A stretch of DNA of 64,000 nucleotides from assembly GCA_942491975.1 (NCBI GenBank), contig CALOCY010000004.1:1550001-1614000 (forward strand), read 5' to 3'. The stretch comes from CALOCY01 sp942491975. GTDB lineage: Bacteria; Bacteroidota; Bacteroidia; Bacteroidales; Prolixibacteraceae. The notes under the pieces are model-generated. The model ran no database searches, had not been told where the DNA came from, and saw only the letters and a list, made by a program, of their open reading frames with translations. The stretch's first letter is position 1, and each line of letters opens with the position of its first letter. This document shows, in pieces, positions 7,653 to 16,146 of this stretch. The position numbers were made by a program, and so were the translations under genes.

Positions 7653-10064
7653 TCAGTTATTCACTGTCTCGGCCAGCCGCAACAGATCGGAGTAGATGCC
7701 CCGGGCGGTTACTTCGGCACCGGCACCGGCACCGCGAATGATCAGCGGTTCGCTGCCGTACGATTCAGTGTAAATCTCAAAAATGGAGTCAGAGCCTTTT
7801 AACCCACCCAGTGATGAGCTTTTGGGGACGATTTCGAGGCTTACTTTCAAACTTTCAGTAGCTACATCCAAATCGCCCACATAACGTAGCACTTCGCCCT
7901 CCTTCAACTGCTGTTTCCGTTGTTCAAAAAAGTGATTGAGTGTTTCTTTACAAACCAGAAATTGACCAGCCGAAAGCCCTTTGGGCAATGTTGGCGGGAT
8001 AAGGGATTCGATCTTCACCTCTTCAAAGTTGTTGGCAAGGTCGAGCTCACGCGCCAGTATCAACAGTTTCCGACCTACATCATTTCCCGAGAGGTCTTCA
8101 CGCGGGTCGGACTCGGTAAAACCATTGTCCACAGCCTCCTGCAAAATATCCGCAAAGTCACGCTTGCCTTCGGAATAGTGGTTAAAGATAAAGCTGAGCG
8201 AACCGGAAAAGACCCCGCGTATGCGGTTGATCTTATCGCCTGACACATGTAACAACTTAATGGTGTCAATCAGCGGCAACCCTGCCCCCACATTGGTTTC
8301 GTACAAAAAGTTTTTCCGGTACTGTTTCAGCAGTTGCCGCAACAGACTGTAGAACGGGTACTCCCGTGTGTTGGCATGTTTGTTGGAAGCCACAATATCA
8401 AACCCTTTTTCGATAAACGCGGGATAGTGACCGACCAGTCCGGTACTGGCCGTATTGTCAACAATCACCACATTTTCCAGATGCTGCGCTTCCACAAAAG
8501 AGAAAATGTCTTCTACCTGCCACTTTTCCGTGCCCTGTTCCGTTAGCCGTTCTTTCCACCCTTTGCCTATCCCCTCATTCTCCAGCAACAGTTTGCGGGT
8601 GTCGGCCACCCCAAATATGTTGAGTTTGAGGTTACGACGTTCAAGAATACGCCCCTGCGTAGCAATCAACTGATTAATGAGCGTAGCCCCCACGTTTCCT
8701 TTGCCAAAGTGGAGGATGTTCATTTTCCGGGTTGACCCAAAGATGTAGCTATGTATCACATTCACCGCCTTTTTTTGATCCTGCTTCCGGATGACCAGCG
8801 ATACATGCTCGCCGTTTATGGTATTGGTAATCAGATAGGGCTGGATGCTGTTTCGCCGCAACGCCCCGTATACTTTATCCAGAAAGTTAAGGTTTTTCCC
8901 AATCACCGAAATCACAACCACCTCTTTGTTTACATTTATATTGCTGATATCCAATACATTTAGCTCGTCGGCAAACTCTGTAGAAAGGGTTTCTTTGGTT
9001 TTTTGGGCATTTTCCAGATCATCAATAAATCCTATGCCCCGCTCCGATGAGGCCTGCGCGATGATCCGTACACTTATCCCTTCACGGCTCAGCGCACTAA
9101 AAATACGTCCGTCGATACCTATCTTCCCCAACAATCCCCGCCCTTCAAGGCTCACCAGTGCCACTTTATCGATCACCGATACCGCTTTAATGCCCCTGCC
9201 ATCGCCTTCACTGTTGATAAGCGTACCGGGATCATCGGGGTTGAAGGAGTTGAGAATACGGATCGGGATCTTTTTTTCTACCAGTGGCAGGATGGTTTTG
9301 GCATGCAGTACATTGGTACCAAAGTTGGCCAGTTCGTTGGCCTCCCTGAACGAGAGGTTACGGATAATACGTGCATCGGATACCAGTTCGGGATTTGCCG
9401 TGTAGACACCACTTACACTTGTCCAGTTTTGTACCTCCGCGGCATTCAGGAAATTGGCCAACAATGTAGCGGTATAGTTGCTTCCGTTACGTCCTAACGT
9501 CGTGGTCTGGTTTTTCAGGTTAGAAGCAATAAATCCGGTAACAACCTCTATGGTTTGCCAGTCGGCATTGTTAAAGAATTGCTGTACGTTTTTCTCCGAC
9601 AGGTCGTGCAATACACGTGCACTTCCATGCAGATTATCCGTTTTTATGAGTTCCCGCGTGTCAACAAACCGTGCCTTATACCCCTCTTTTTTCAACAGGT
9701 ACACCACTGTTTTACAGCTTAACAGTTCCCCAAAAGACAACAATTGGTCTTTTATTTTTAATGAATATTCCCCCAACAGGGAGACACCGTCAAGAAGCTG
9801 TCTTATCTTATTCGATTCTATTGTAATATCGATTTCGCGTGCCGGTTTTAGCTGATATTCCAGTGTTTTTTTGAGTTCATCGCTATAGGATTTACCATTG
9901 ACCGCTCTCTCCAACAGCCCTTCCAGTTCATTGGTCAGGTTTCCACGTGCTGAAAGTACCACGATTATTTTACCGCTTCCGGCAGCTTTTTGGATAATCG
10001 CTAGCGCATTGTTTAACGCTTTTTCATTGGCCAGTGATTTTCCACCAAATTTTAATATTTTCAT
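7653..10064 (-). CDS. thrA: bifunctional aspartokinase / homoserine dehydrogenase
   Basis: 803 residues from the ATG at 10064, the normal ThrA/MetL length. The kinase starts MKILKFGGKSLANE (family KFGG). Central ACT regulatory repeats lie at about 310-455. The dehydrogenase begins near residue 460 with MNILHFGKGNVG, an NAD(P) site. It phosphorylates aspartate and later reduces aspartate semialdehyde to homoserine. It is the third gene after metY and metX, so the operon makes homoserine and turns it into homocysteine. 42 further in-frame residues upstream are rejected because KFGG is normally at the very N-terminus. The 152-nt spacer to metX (10065-10216) can form small hairpins (TGGTCT/AGACCA) but no terminator that I can defend. 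Confidence 0.95.
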   Translation of the reverse strand: MKILKFGGKSLANEKALNNALAIIQKAAGSGKIIVVLSARGNLTNELEGLLERAVNGKSYSDELKKTLEYQLKPAREIDITIESNKIRQLLDGVSLLGEYSLKIKDQLLSFGELLSCKTVVYLLKKEGYKARFVDTRELIKTDNLHGSARVLHDLSEKNVQQFFNNADWQTIEVVTGFIASNLKNQTTTLGRNGSNYTATLLANFLNAAEVQNWTSVSGVYTANPELVSDARIIRNLSFREANELANFGTNVLHAKTILPLVEKKIPIRILNSFNPDDPGTLINSEGDGRGIKAVSVIDKVALVSLEGRGLLGKIGIDGRIFSALSREGISVRIIAQASSERGIGFIDDLENAQKTKETLSTEFADELNVLDISNINVNKEVVVISVIGKNLNFLDKVYGALRRNSIQPYLITNTINGEHVSLVIRKQDQKKAVNVIHSYIFGSTRKMNILHFGKGNVGATLINQLIATQGRILERRNLKLNIFGVADTRKLLLENEGIGKGWKERLTEQGTEKWQVEDIFSFVEAQHLENVVIVDNTASTGLVGHYPAFIEKGFDIVASNKHANTREYPFYSLLRQLLKQYRKNFLYETNVGAGLPLIDTIKLLHVSGDKINRIRGVFSGSLSFIFNHYSEGKRDFADILQEAVDNGFTESDPREDLSGNDVGRKLLILARELDLANNFEEVKIESLIPPTLPKGLSAGQFLVCKETLNHFFEQRKQQLKEGEVLRYVGDLDVATESLKVSLEIVPKSSSLGGLKGSDSIFEIYTESYGSEPLIIRGAGAGAEVTARGIYSDLLRLAETVNN

Positions 10065-10216
10065 TTTGTATTTTTTTAGATCCCAGGTGTTAAGTTGATT
10101 TGTTAGTGCATAAATGCAAAATTTATATCCTGCTCCAGCACAAAACTTTGGTCTCGTGCCAAATAATAAGACCAGAGTCTTCAGGCTCAAACCAAAAACG
10201 GTTAATTGATAATTTT

Positions 10217-11218
10217 TTATTGTTCACTGTTCATTGAATTGCACATAAACAGATCCGATAGCAGTGCTGTAAGCTGTTCAAATTCAATCAGGAAAGCATC
10301 GTGTCCGTGCATCGAAATAATTTCCCGGTAAGTTGCTTTTTTCCCTGCCTGTTCAAATAGTTCAACTGTTTCCCTGTTTTCATAAGGGGCAAAAAAGAAA
10401 TCAGTATCAATCCCTACCATTACCACTCTTGCTTTGATGCTTTTAGCCACTTCCCCTATTTCCCCTCTTCCTGCTGTAATGTCATGTGTGCTGAGCAGGT
10501 TATTCATCAGTTTGTAAGCTTGCAGGTAGAAGCGCCCGGTCAGCTTTTCGCCATGATGTAAGAGCCAGCTTTCAATGTTGAACATTTTTTTACCGGGATT
10601 CCAACTGCGATCAAATTTCTGCCTGAACGATTGGGGTGTACGGTAGAACATCATCGCCATCATACGTGCATCATGCAGCGGTTTACCGGAGTTCTCGAGT
10701 ATCTGGCTTTGTACCTTATTGTGTGCCAACACCCAGTCGTTTGATTTCCAATCGGATGCCACGGGTACAATGGTGCCGACGTAATCGGGAAAGAGTATGG
10801 CCAGTTCCCAGCAGATTGCCCCTCCCAGGGAGCCTCCAATAGCATAATTGATCTTTTCAACCCCCAGCTTTTGCAAGGCGAGGCCAAAGAGCCGGGCAAT
10901 GTCCCTTACCGTAAAATCGGCATAATTTTCAATAAGCCGCGCAGCTTCACGTTCATATCCATTCCCGGGAATATTGAACCCGATCACCGAATAGTGTTTG
11001 GTATCAATCAGTTTCCCTTCTCCAATCAGTTTCCCCCACCAGCCATCTTCCCCGGCAACATGGGAATTGCCCGTAAGTGCATGACAGACCAGCACAACAG
11101 GCATACCGGAAGTTGGTTCTGCTCCAAATACTTCATAGGTCAACTCAATTGAGGGATATGTTGCCCCTTTTTCTGTTTCGTAACCAGAAATGGTTACATA
11201 TCTGAGATTTTTATTCAT
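10217..11218 (-). CDS. metX: homoserine O-acetyltransferase
   Basis: 333 residues, alpha/beta-hydrolase fold. The nucleophile elbow is GGSLGGA (near residue 140) and the catalytic His is in MHGHDAF near the C-terminus, with the acid in MVGIDTDFFF. MetX uses acetyl-CoA (or succinyl-CoA in some relatives) to activate homoserine. It overlaps metY by 4 nt (ATGA), so the two are translationally coupled and make homocysteine from homoserine and sulfide together with MetY. Confidence 0.94.
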   Translation of the reverse strand: MNKNLRYVTISGYETEKGATYPSIELTYEVFGAEPTSGMPVVLVCHALTGNSHVAGEDGWWGKLIGEGKLIDTKHYSVIGFNIPGNGYEREAARLIENYADFTVRDIARLFGLALQKLGVEKINYAIGGSLGGAICWELAILFPDYVGTIVPVASDWKSNDWVLAHNKVQSQILENSGKPLHDARMMAMMFYRTPQSFRQKFDRSWNPGKKMFNIESWLLHHGEKLTGRFYLQAYKLMNNLLSTHDITAGRGEIGEVAKSIKARVVMVGIDTDFFFAPYENRETVELFEQAGKKATYREIISMHGHDAFLIEFEQLTALLSDLFMCNSMNSEQ

Positions 11219-12510
11219 GCTTTTTGCTTTTCTGTATTACATTTTTCCAGCGCTTGTTTCAGGTCGTTTTTCAAATCCTCAATATCTTCAATACCTACAG
11301 ATAATCGGATCAGATCGGAAGTAACCCCCGAAGATAGTTGTTCTTCCTCAGATAATTGCTGGTGCGTTGTGCTTGCCGGATGGATGATCAGCGATTTTGT
11401 GTCGCCAATATTGGCCAGTAACGAAAAGACAATGGTTTCATTCACTACGGTTTTAGCTACTTCATAACCGCCTTTTACACCAAAAGTGAGAATTCCACTT
11501 TTTCCGTTGGGCAGGTATTTTTGTGCCAGCTCATAAGTAGGATCTGTTTCGAGGCCGGGGTAGTTGACCCATGCTACATTGGGATGTTCCTGTAACCATT
11601 GTGCCAATGCCAGTGCATTATCGCTGTGCTTTTGCAGCCTTACAGGAAGGGTCTCCAGCCCCTGTATAATTTGAAATGAGTTAAACGGGCTGGCTGCCGC
11701 TCCCAGATCCCTTAACCCTTCGAGTCGTATTTTAGCAATGAAAGCCCGGTTTTCAAATGCTTCGGAATAGACCAGCCCATGATAACCGGGCGATGGTTCG
11801 GTAAACTCCCGGAATTTGCCGTTTGTCCAGTCAAAGTTACCCCCGTCAACCACAGCACCACCAAGTGAACTCCCCTGTCCGCCAATGTACTTGGTGAGGG
11901 AATAGACAACGATATTTGCCCCGTATTCAAGCGGTTTTAGCAGGTAAGGCGTAGGAACGGTATTGTCGACAATAAGGGGCACCCTCGCAGCTTTTGCCTG
12001 TTCGGCAATAGCTGCAATGTCTAGGACATTCAATTTGGGATTGCCCAACGATTCAATAAACACGGCACGGGTATTCTCCTGCACAGCTGCGCCAAATGCT
12101 TCGGGATTGGCCGGATCGACAAATGTTGTGGTGATACCCAACCGTGGAAGCGTAATATTAAGCAGGTTCCATGTCCCCCCATAAAGATGTGCCGATGCCA
12201 CAATATGGTCGCCTGTTTTCAGGAGGGTAAGCAGTGTAGTGGCAATAGCTGCTGTCCCACTGGCAAAGACAGCCGCCCCAACTCCCCCTTCCAACGCTGC
12301 AAGACGCTGTTCAAGGATATCATTTGTAGGATTGTTCAGGCGGGTATAAATAAAGCCTTGCTCGGAAAGGGAGAAGAGCTTGGCCGCATGTTGTGCATCA
12401 TTAAACACATACGATGTGGATTGATAGATCGGGACAGCACGTGTGCCTTCGGTACGGGTTACATCGTGCCCCGCATGCAATGCATTGGTTGAAAAGTTGT
12501 ACGTAACCAT
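11215..12510 (-). CDS. metY: O-acetylhomoserine sulfhydrylase
   Basis: 431 residues, the normal length for MetY and longer than MetB/MetC (~380-400). The PLP lysine lies in VYSLTKYIGGQG. Other family marks are IYTRLNNPTNDILEQRLAALEGG and FIESLGNPKLNVLDI. It condenses O-acetylhomoserine with sulfide to give homocysteine. First structural gene of the metY-metX-thrA operon. Its 450-nt leader carries two Met-rich leader peptides with terminators (12671-12964), so expression should respond to charged methionyl-tRNA. Confidence 0.95.
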   Translation of the reverse strand: MVTYNFSTNALHAGHDVTRTEGTRAVPIYQSTSYVFNDAQHAAKLFSLSEQGFIYTRLNNPTNDILEQRLAALEGGVGAAVFASGTAAIATTLLTLLKTGDHIVASAHLYGGTWNLLNITLPRLGITTTFVDPANPEAFGAAVQENTRAVFIESLGNPKLNVLDIAAIAEQAKAARVPLIVDNTVPTPYLLKPLEYGANIVVYSLTKYIGGQGSSLGGAVVDGGNFDWTNGKFREFTEPSPGYHGLVYSEAFENRAFIAKIRLEGLRDLGAAASPFNSFQIIQGLETLPVRLQKHSDNALALAQWLQEHPNVAWVNYPGLETDPTYELAQKYLPNGKSGILTFGVKGGYEVAKTVVNETIVFSLLANIGDTKSLIIHPASTTHQQLSEEEQLSSGVTSDLIRLSVGIEDIEDLKNDLKQALEKCNTEKQKA

Positions 12511-12592
12511 AATTTTTCGTTTTTGTCTGTTTTATAATTGTTTCTATTTCTTAAACCATGATAAATCAAAAAAACACCCCTGTCCTATTCGT

Positions 12593-12618
12593 ATCCCGAC
12601 ACGTTTCACTATCGGGAT
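12593..12618 (-). other. 7-bp hairpin in the metY leader
   Basis: ATCCCGA (12593-12599) and TCGGGAT (12612-12618) are exact inverted repeats with a 12-nt loop, 83 nt before the metY start and without a T-tract. A similar palindrome (TCCCGATA...TATCGGGA) is at about 48015-48040, so this may be a small dispersed repeat rather than part of the attenuator. Confidence 0.35.
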
Positions 12619-12670
12619 TGTTCGGCTTACAATTTCTGCGACACCTGTGGTTTACAAAAATCAAGTCTCA

Positions 12671-12706
12671 CAAAAAAGCCCCTCCTGCTTGTATTGCAAA
12701 AGGGGC
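12671..12706 (-). terminator. Met attenuator 2: terminator hairpin
   Basis: On the minus strand GCCCCTTTTGC (12696-12706) pairs with GCAGGAGGGGC (12678-12688), 11 bp including two G-U pairs, loop AATACAA, then TTTTTTG. The 5' arm region (12691-12705) can instead pair with the end of leader peptide 2 (12734-12746), giving a mutually exclusive antiterminator. Confidence 0.82.
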
Positions 12707-12728
12707 CCGCTTTTTTTTTAATATTTTC

Positions 12729-12818
12729 CTATTCCCTCTGCAATACAGTACCTGACCATATCATCATCGACATAGCCATCATCATTCCCATCATCCTGTT
12801 TTGCAGTAATTTTTTCAT
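12729..12818 (-). CDS. methionine-rich leader peptide 2 (attenuator)
   Basis: 29 codons from the ATG at 12818, preceded by AGGAAAAAGAGA. It reads MKKLLQNRMMGMMMAMSMMI and continues WSGTVLQRE, with eight internal methionines between residues 9 and 19. Codons 25-29 contain GTATTGCAGAGGG, complementary to CCC(C)TTTTGCAATAC in the 5' arm of the following terminator. The last Met codon is five codons before this strand. A ribosome stalled for Met-tRNA would leave the strand free and favour antitermination; a ribosome reaching the stop would cover it and allow termination. This is the layout of the amino-acid biosynthetic attenuators. Confidence 0.85.
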   Translation of the reverse strand: MKKLLQNRMMGMMMAMSMMIWSGTVLQRE

Positions 12819-12834
12819 TCTCTTTTTCCTGTTA

Positions 12835-12874
12835 AAAACAAAAAAGCCCCCGTCAGTATTTGACGAGAGCTTTT
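12835..12874 (-). terminator. Met attenuator 1: terminator hairpin
   Basis: On the minus strand AAAAGCTCTCGTCA (12861-12874) pairs with TGACGGGGGCTTTT (12842-12855), 14 bp with two G-U pairs, loop AATAC, followed by TTGTTTTT. The 5' arm CTCTCGTCA can alternatively pair with TGACGGGAG (12905-12913), which begins at the stop codon of leader peptide 1. Confidence 0.85.
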
Positions 12875-12910
12875 AATATCTTATTGTTATATACACAATA
12901 TCCACTCCCG

Positions 12911-12964
12911 TCAGGAACCTCCCAACATCATCATGAACATCATATATACAAATAGTTGCTTCAT
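12911..12964 (-). CDS. methionine-rich leader peptide 1 (attenuator)
   Basis: 17 residues, MKQLFVYMMFMMMLGGS, with five internal methionines at residues 8, 9, 11, 12 and 13. The TGA stop is itself the first triplet of TGACGGGAG, the strand that competes with the terminator 3' arm TGACGGGGG for the same partner. The last Met codon lies four codons before it, so a ribosome stalled on Met codons leaves the antiterminator strand exposed, and one at the stop codon masks it. Followed 36 nt later by terminator 1 and then by an independent second leader and terminator. I could not identify a confident promoter upstream. Confidence 0.85.
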   Translation of the reverse strand: MKQLFVYMMFMMMLGGS

Positions 12965-13102
12965 TTATTTACCTAAATCTTGTTGCAAAAGAAGTCAAAT
13001 AATTTCAATCCGCAATACTTTTACATGTTAATTTTTTGTGAAACTTCTCTTGTTCCGCGTGTATCGAAGCATATTCGGGTAAGCCCGCCTGAATAAAATG
13101 AA

Positions 13103-13168
13103 AACCGTTAAAACGGTTGGGGTGCTGTAATTTGCATGCTTGCTCCCGGGATTAAAATCCCGGGTTAT
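13103..13168. repeat. REP-like two-hairpin repeat, copy A
   Basis: First palindrome AACCGTTAAAACGGTT (13103-13118), about 26-nt spacer, then a second palindrome CCCGGGATT-AA-AATCCCGGG (13145-13164) followed by TTATA. The same two-part design recurs at 23482-23551, 24430-24496 and 24944-25014. Confidence 0.7.
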
Positions 13169-13233
13169 ATTTTAGAAAGTTGAACAAATAATTTCAGCGT
13201 ATAACCTTGAGCATTAATTCAACCTAAAATTGA

Positions 13234-13860
13234 CTAAAACCGCACACAAACCCCTGTTAAGAGACTAAAAGCACAAACATTTAGCCGGGCATATCCATTT
13301 ACTACAGACACTTTCCCCCGCGCCCAACTTGCTTTGCCTTCAATCTTCCCATACAACATTCCTATAACCGGCACCTCTTTCTGAATGGCCAGCTGAAAAG
13401 CCGGGCCTGTTAGTTCATAGCCACTCCTTTTGTCACTATGGTATGTTTCCCCACGCACAATACTTTCAGGGTGTGCCCATACCCCCCCTATCCCAACCCG
13501 GCAATCAAACCAGTTGTATTTGCGCAGATAGTTTACAAAAATTTGGTTAAATCCGTGTGTTATAGAGAATTCATCAACCTCTGCCGGTTTGTTTTTCAGG
13601 TAAAGTTTCAAGTGGTTCACTTCTATTTCCCACGCACCATTTTCAAAATGGATTGCTGCCCGCATGGAGTAGTAAACAGGTGATTTTAGCGATTTTACCT
13701 GATACCCTGCATCAATCACCAGATCGTTATATCCCTCTTGTACAATTGTCAGTTCAGAAGGAAGGATAGTGCTTATTCCCGGCAGAAATTCCAACTGTAT
13801 GCGTTGTGCATTACAAACAGGTACAATCAATACCGCCAATATGAAAAAAAGAGGGCGCAT
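13234..13860 (-). CDS. secreted hypothetical protein, possible outer-membrane protein
   Basis: 208 residues. Residues 1-18 are a signal peptide ending in VCNAQ, so the mature protein should begin near Gln19. The rest alternates aromatic and polar residues in short beta-like stretches and ends in Phe (GVCVRF), which would suit an outer-membrane barrel, but I recognise no family. A -7 promoter element lies at 13882-13889. It is divergent from the lipase-like gene at 13977. Confidence 0.65.
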   Translation of the reverse strand: MRPLFFILAVLIVPVCNAQRIQLEFLPGISTILPSELTIVQEGYNDLVIDAGYQVKSLKSPVYYSMRAAIHFENGAWEIEVNHLKLYLKNKPAEVDEFSITHGFNQIFVNYLRKYNWFDCRVGIGGVWAHPESIVRGETYHSDKRSGYELTGPAFQLAIQKEVPVIGMLYGKIEGKASWARGKVSVVNGYARLNVCAFSLLTGVCVRF

Positions 13861-13881
13861 ACCATTGAAATGTCGGTTCTA

Positions 13882-13889
13882 CAAATATA
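13882..13889 (-). promoter_or_regulatory. -7 promoter element for the gene at 13860
   Basis: Minus-strand TATATTTG matches TAnnTTTG and lies 21 nt before the ATG at 13860. No well-placed -33 TTG is evident. Confidence 0.5.
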
Positions 13890-13976
13890 AACAATCAGTT
13901 GCTCAAAAGACTTTATACTTTGGGTAACCTTGCTGCTTTTTCAACGTTATATGTTAATATACAAACATATCGAACG

Positions 13977-15242
13977 ATGAAAAAAGAACACCCGTTTTTG
14001 CTTTTACACAATTTATTCCTGATTGTGTTCCTTGTTTTTACGTTACTTTTAACACATAGTTGTACCAAAGATGATGATGACAATTTTATAACCATCGATG
14101 GTAATTACCTTACGGAATATATTAAAGTACCACAATCATATTCTGTAGAAGAGTTGACCAACATCTATAATTTAATGGCTATTCTTGAACCTACAACAAC
14201 AGGTTTTTCGGAGAATGTAGAATCGGGAGTAGACATATATATCGTAAACTATAAAACAACCTATAAAGATGAAATGAAAATCGCATCAGGACTGGTTTGT
14301 GTACCCACTGACAAGACAAAAAACTATCCTATTCTCAGTTTTCATAACGGAACAAACACTTCTGATGCATTGATCCCTACAAATGATCATAACAACCCAA
14401 ACTTTAAGTTCCTGGAAGGAATTGCAGGCATGGGTTACATTGTTATTATCCCTGATTATTTGGGATTTGGTGCATCATCAGATATTCTACACCCCTATTT
14501 GCATGCTGCGTCGACTGTTGATGCCATTATTGATTTAATTTATGCAACAAAAGAGTTTATTGATCTGGACGATATTGCTATTTCTACCAATGATCAGCTC
14601 TTTTTAATGGGGTATTCACAGGGAGGCTGGGCCACTATGCATACTCATAAAGCGATTGAATCAACTCCGGGATTGGATTTAACTGTAACTGCATCAGTCT
14701 GTGGTGCAGGCTCATATGATATTACCGAAGTTAAAGATTATGTTTTCAGCCAAACAACATTTCCAAACCCTTACTATTTAGCATACATCTCACTGGCATA
14801 TCAAAGCATGGGACTTATTGAAATACCCTTGTCGTCAATATTTAATGAACCTTATGCGAGCGCTATTCCTGCACTATATGAGGGCATGCACACCAGTGAG
14901 CAAATCAACAAGCAATTGACCGATACTGTAGCATCGCTATTGACAGCCAATGTGCTTGCCAATTTTGATACCGCAGTGGAATTTTCAACATTAAGAGATG
15001 CTTTTGAGGCAAACAGTATTACGGCATGGAACCTTGATGCACCAATAAAGCTGTATCACGGAACAGAAGATGTTTTTGTTCCGTATTCAGTCTCCGAATC
15101 AATGTATAACAATTTTATCGGGATTGGTAATAGCTCACCTGACGATATTGAGCTGATTTTCATTGAAGGGGCTAACCATACAGGCGCAATTATTCCAATG
15201 GGGGTAGCTTCCATAGAGTGGTTCAATACCCTCAAACAATAA
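13977..15242 (+). CDS. secreted lipase-like alpha/beta hydrolase (lipoprotein)
   Basis: 421 residues from the ATG at 13977. The N-terminus is a long signal with lipobox LTHSC, placing it on the membrane surface or outside, followed by an acidic DDDDN stretch. Catalytic features are the nucleophile elbow GYSQGG (near residue 220), the acid in HGTEDVFVPY and the His in GANHTGA near the C-terminus. The HNGTNTSD segment and IPDYLGFG fit the secretory lipase / prolyl-oligopeptidase-like superfamily. Substrate unknown. It stands alone, divergent from 13860, with a MITE-like repeat downstream. Confidence 0.82.
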   Translation: MKKEHPFLLLHNLFLIVFLVFTLLLTHSCTKDDDDNFITIDGNYLTEYIKVPQSYSVEELTNIYNLMAILEPTTTGFSENVESGVDIYIVNYKTTYKDEMKIASGLVCVPTDKTKNYPILSFHNGTNTSDALIPTNDHNNPNFKFLEGIAGMGYIVIIPDYLGFGASSDILHPYLHAASTVDAIIDLIYATKEFIDLDDIAISTNDQLFLMGYSQGGWATMHTHKAIESTPGLDLTVTASVCGAGSYDITEVKDYVFSQTTFPNPYYLAYISLAYQSMGLIEIPLSSIFNEPYASAIPALYEGMHTSEQINKQLTDTVASLLTANVLANFDTAVEFSTLRDAFEANSITAWNLDAPIKLYHGTEDVFVPYSVSESMYNNFIGIGNSSPDDIELIFIEGANHTGAIIPMGVASIEWFNTLKQ

Positions 15243-15271
15243 CTAAAAATTCTGTTCGCAATATTTCAAGG

Positions 15272-15456
15272 GGTTGTATCAAAAAGAGAAGAGTTGTGAG
15301 AAATACTTACGAATAAAAAGGGTGACTTTTCTTTTCTACCCCCAACCCCCTAAAGGGGACTGAAAAGTCTACCCCACGAGGGGCTTAGAGGGGTAAAAGA
15401 AGAGTTGGTGACAAATCGTAAGTTCGTTTTTAACTTTTATGTCTTTTGATACAGCC
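15272..15456. repeat. 185-bp MITE-like element with terminal inverted repeats
   Basis: Left end GGTTGTATCAAAAAG (15272-15286) and right end CTTTTGATACAGCC (15443-15456) are near-perfect inverted repeats. Inner arms ACTTACGA (15305-15312) and TCGTAAGT (15416-15423) are exact. The middle holds CCCCCTAAAGGGG-type palindromes. No ORF fits in it, which together with the flanks accounts for the 315-bp gap before 15559. Confidence 0.65.
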
Positions 15457-15530
15457 TTTTTTTATTTCCCATTACAGTGTGTTTCTGCAAACAAAGTTCA
15501 TCCTTCGCACCTATATTTTCGCAATTGTTT

Positions 15531-15538
15531 TAGCTTTG
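15531..15538 (+). promoter_or_regulatory. -7 promoter element for the DUF4494 gene
   Basis: TAGCTTTG matches TAnnTTTG and lies 20 nt before the ATG at 15559. This supports the short start over the longer in-frame extension. Confidence 0.55.
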
Positions 15539-15558
15539 CAGTACTAAAAAAATTGACG

Positions 15559-16050
15559 ATGATGAACACTTGGTTTGAATGTAAAGTAAAATACGAGAAA
15601 GTTGATGAAGAGGGACGTCAAAAGAGGGTTAACGAGACCTATTTTGTGAATGCCCTCTCATTTACCGAAGCAGAAACGCGCATATACAAAGAGTTGGAAA
15701 CCATGATTAGTGGCGAATTTACCGTAAATAAAATTGCCAAATCAACCATTGCCGATGTAATCTCTTCTGAAATAGGTGACAGGTGGTTTAAATGCAAAGT
15801 TTCTCTGATCACCATCGACGAATCTTCAGGAAAAGAGAAGCGGGTAAACCAGTATATGCTGATATTGGCATCGGATGTGAAGGATGCCTATGATAAAACC
15901 GATAAAAGTATGGAAGGATTACCGGTTGATTACGCCATCCCATCGGTTGTGGAGAGCCCGGTGCTGGATGTTTTTCCGTATGAACCGGGAGAGCAGGTAC
16001 CATCAAACTTACGCCCCCTGGAAGCATCAGAAGCAGAGGTTGGTCAATAA
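15559..16050 (+). CDS. DUF4494 family protein
   Basis: 163 residues from the ATG at 15559 (15562 is also possible). Contains MMNTWFECKVKYEKVDEEG and a second WFKCKVSLITIDE segment, the repeated beta core seen in DUF4494 proteins, which are confined to Bacteroidota. The C-terminal 35 residues are acidic and Pro-rich. Function is unknown. The longer in-frame start at 15439 would include a promoter element and part of a repeat and is rejected. Confidence 0.8.
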   Translation: MMNTWFECKVKYEKVDEEGRQKRVNETYFVNALSFTEAETRIYKELETMISGEFTVNKIAKSTIADVISSEIGDRWFKCKVSLITIDESSGKEKRVNQYMLILASDVKDAYDKTDKSMEGLPVDYAIPSVVESPVLDVFPYEPGEQVPSNLRPLEASEAEVGQ

Positions 16051-16146
16051 TCTGTGATTTGTGACCGGTGATTAATGAAAATGAGTCAAATCCCATCTCT
16101 TTATAACTTTTTTCCTATTTTTAGATTACGATAAAACAATTGGAAA

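Noticed and set aside
8845..9405. 186-residue plus-strand frame opposite thrA
   Set aside because: Ser/Leu-rich shadow of the aspartokinase coding strand.
10065..10216. Attenuator or riboswitch between metX and thrA
   Set aside because: Only short hairpins (TGGTCT/AGACCA) without T-run or recognisable aptamer, so no claim.
12443..12876. Short plus-strand frames over the metY leader
   Set aside because: The leader signals (Met-rich peptides, terminators, pairing strands) are all on the minus strand; the plus frames are chance.
12500..13000. SAM riboswitch before metY
   Set aside because: I searched for SAM-I and SAM-II style core motifs and saw none, whereas two leader-peptide attenuators explain the region better.
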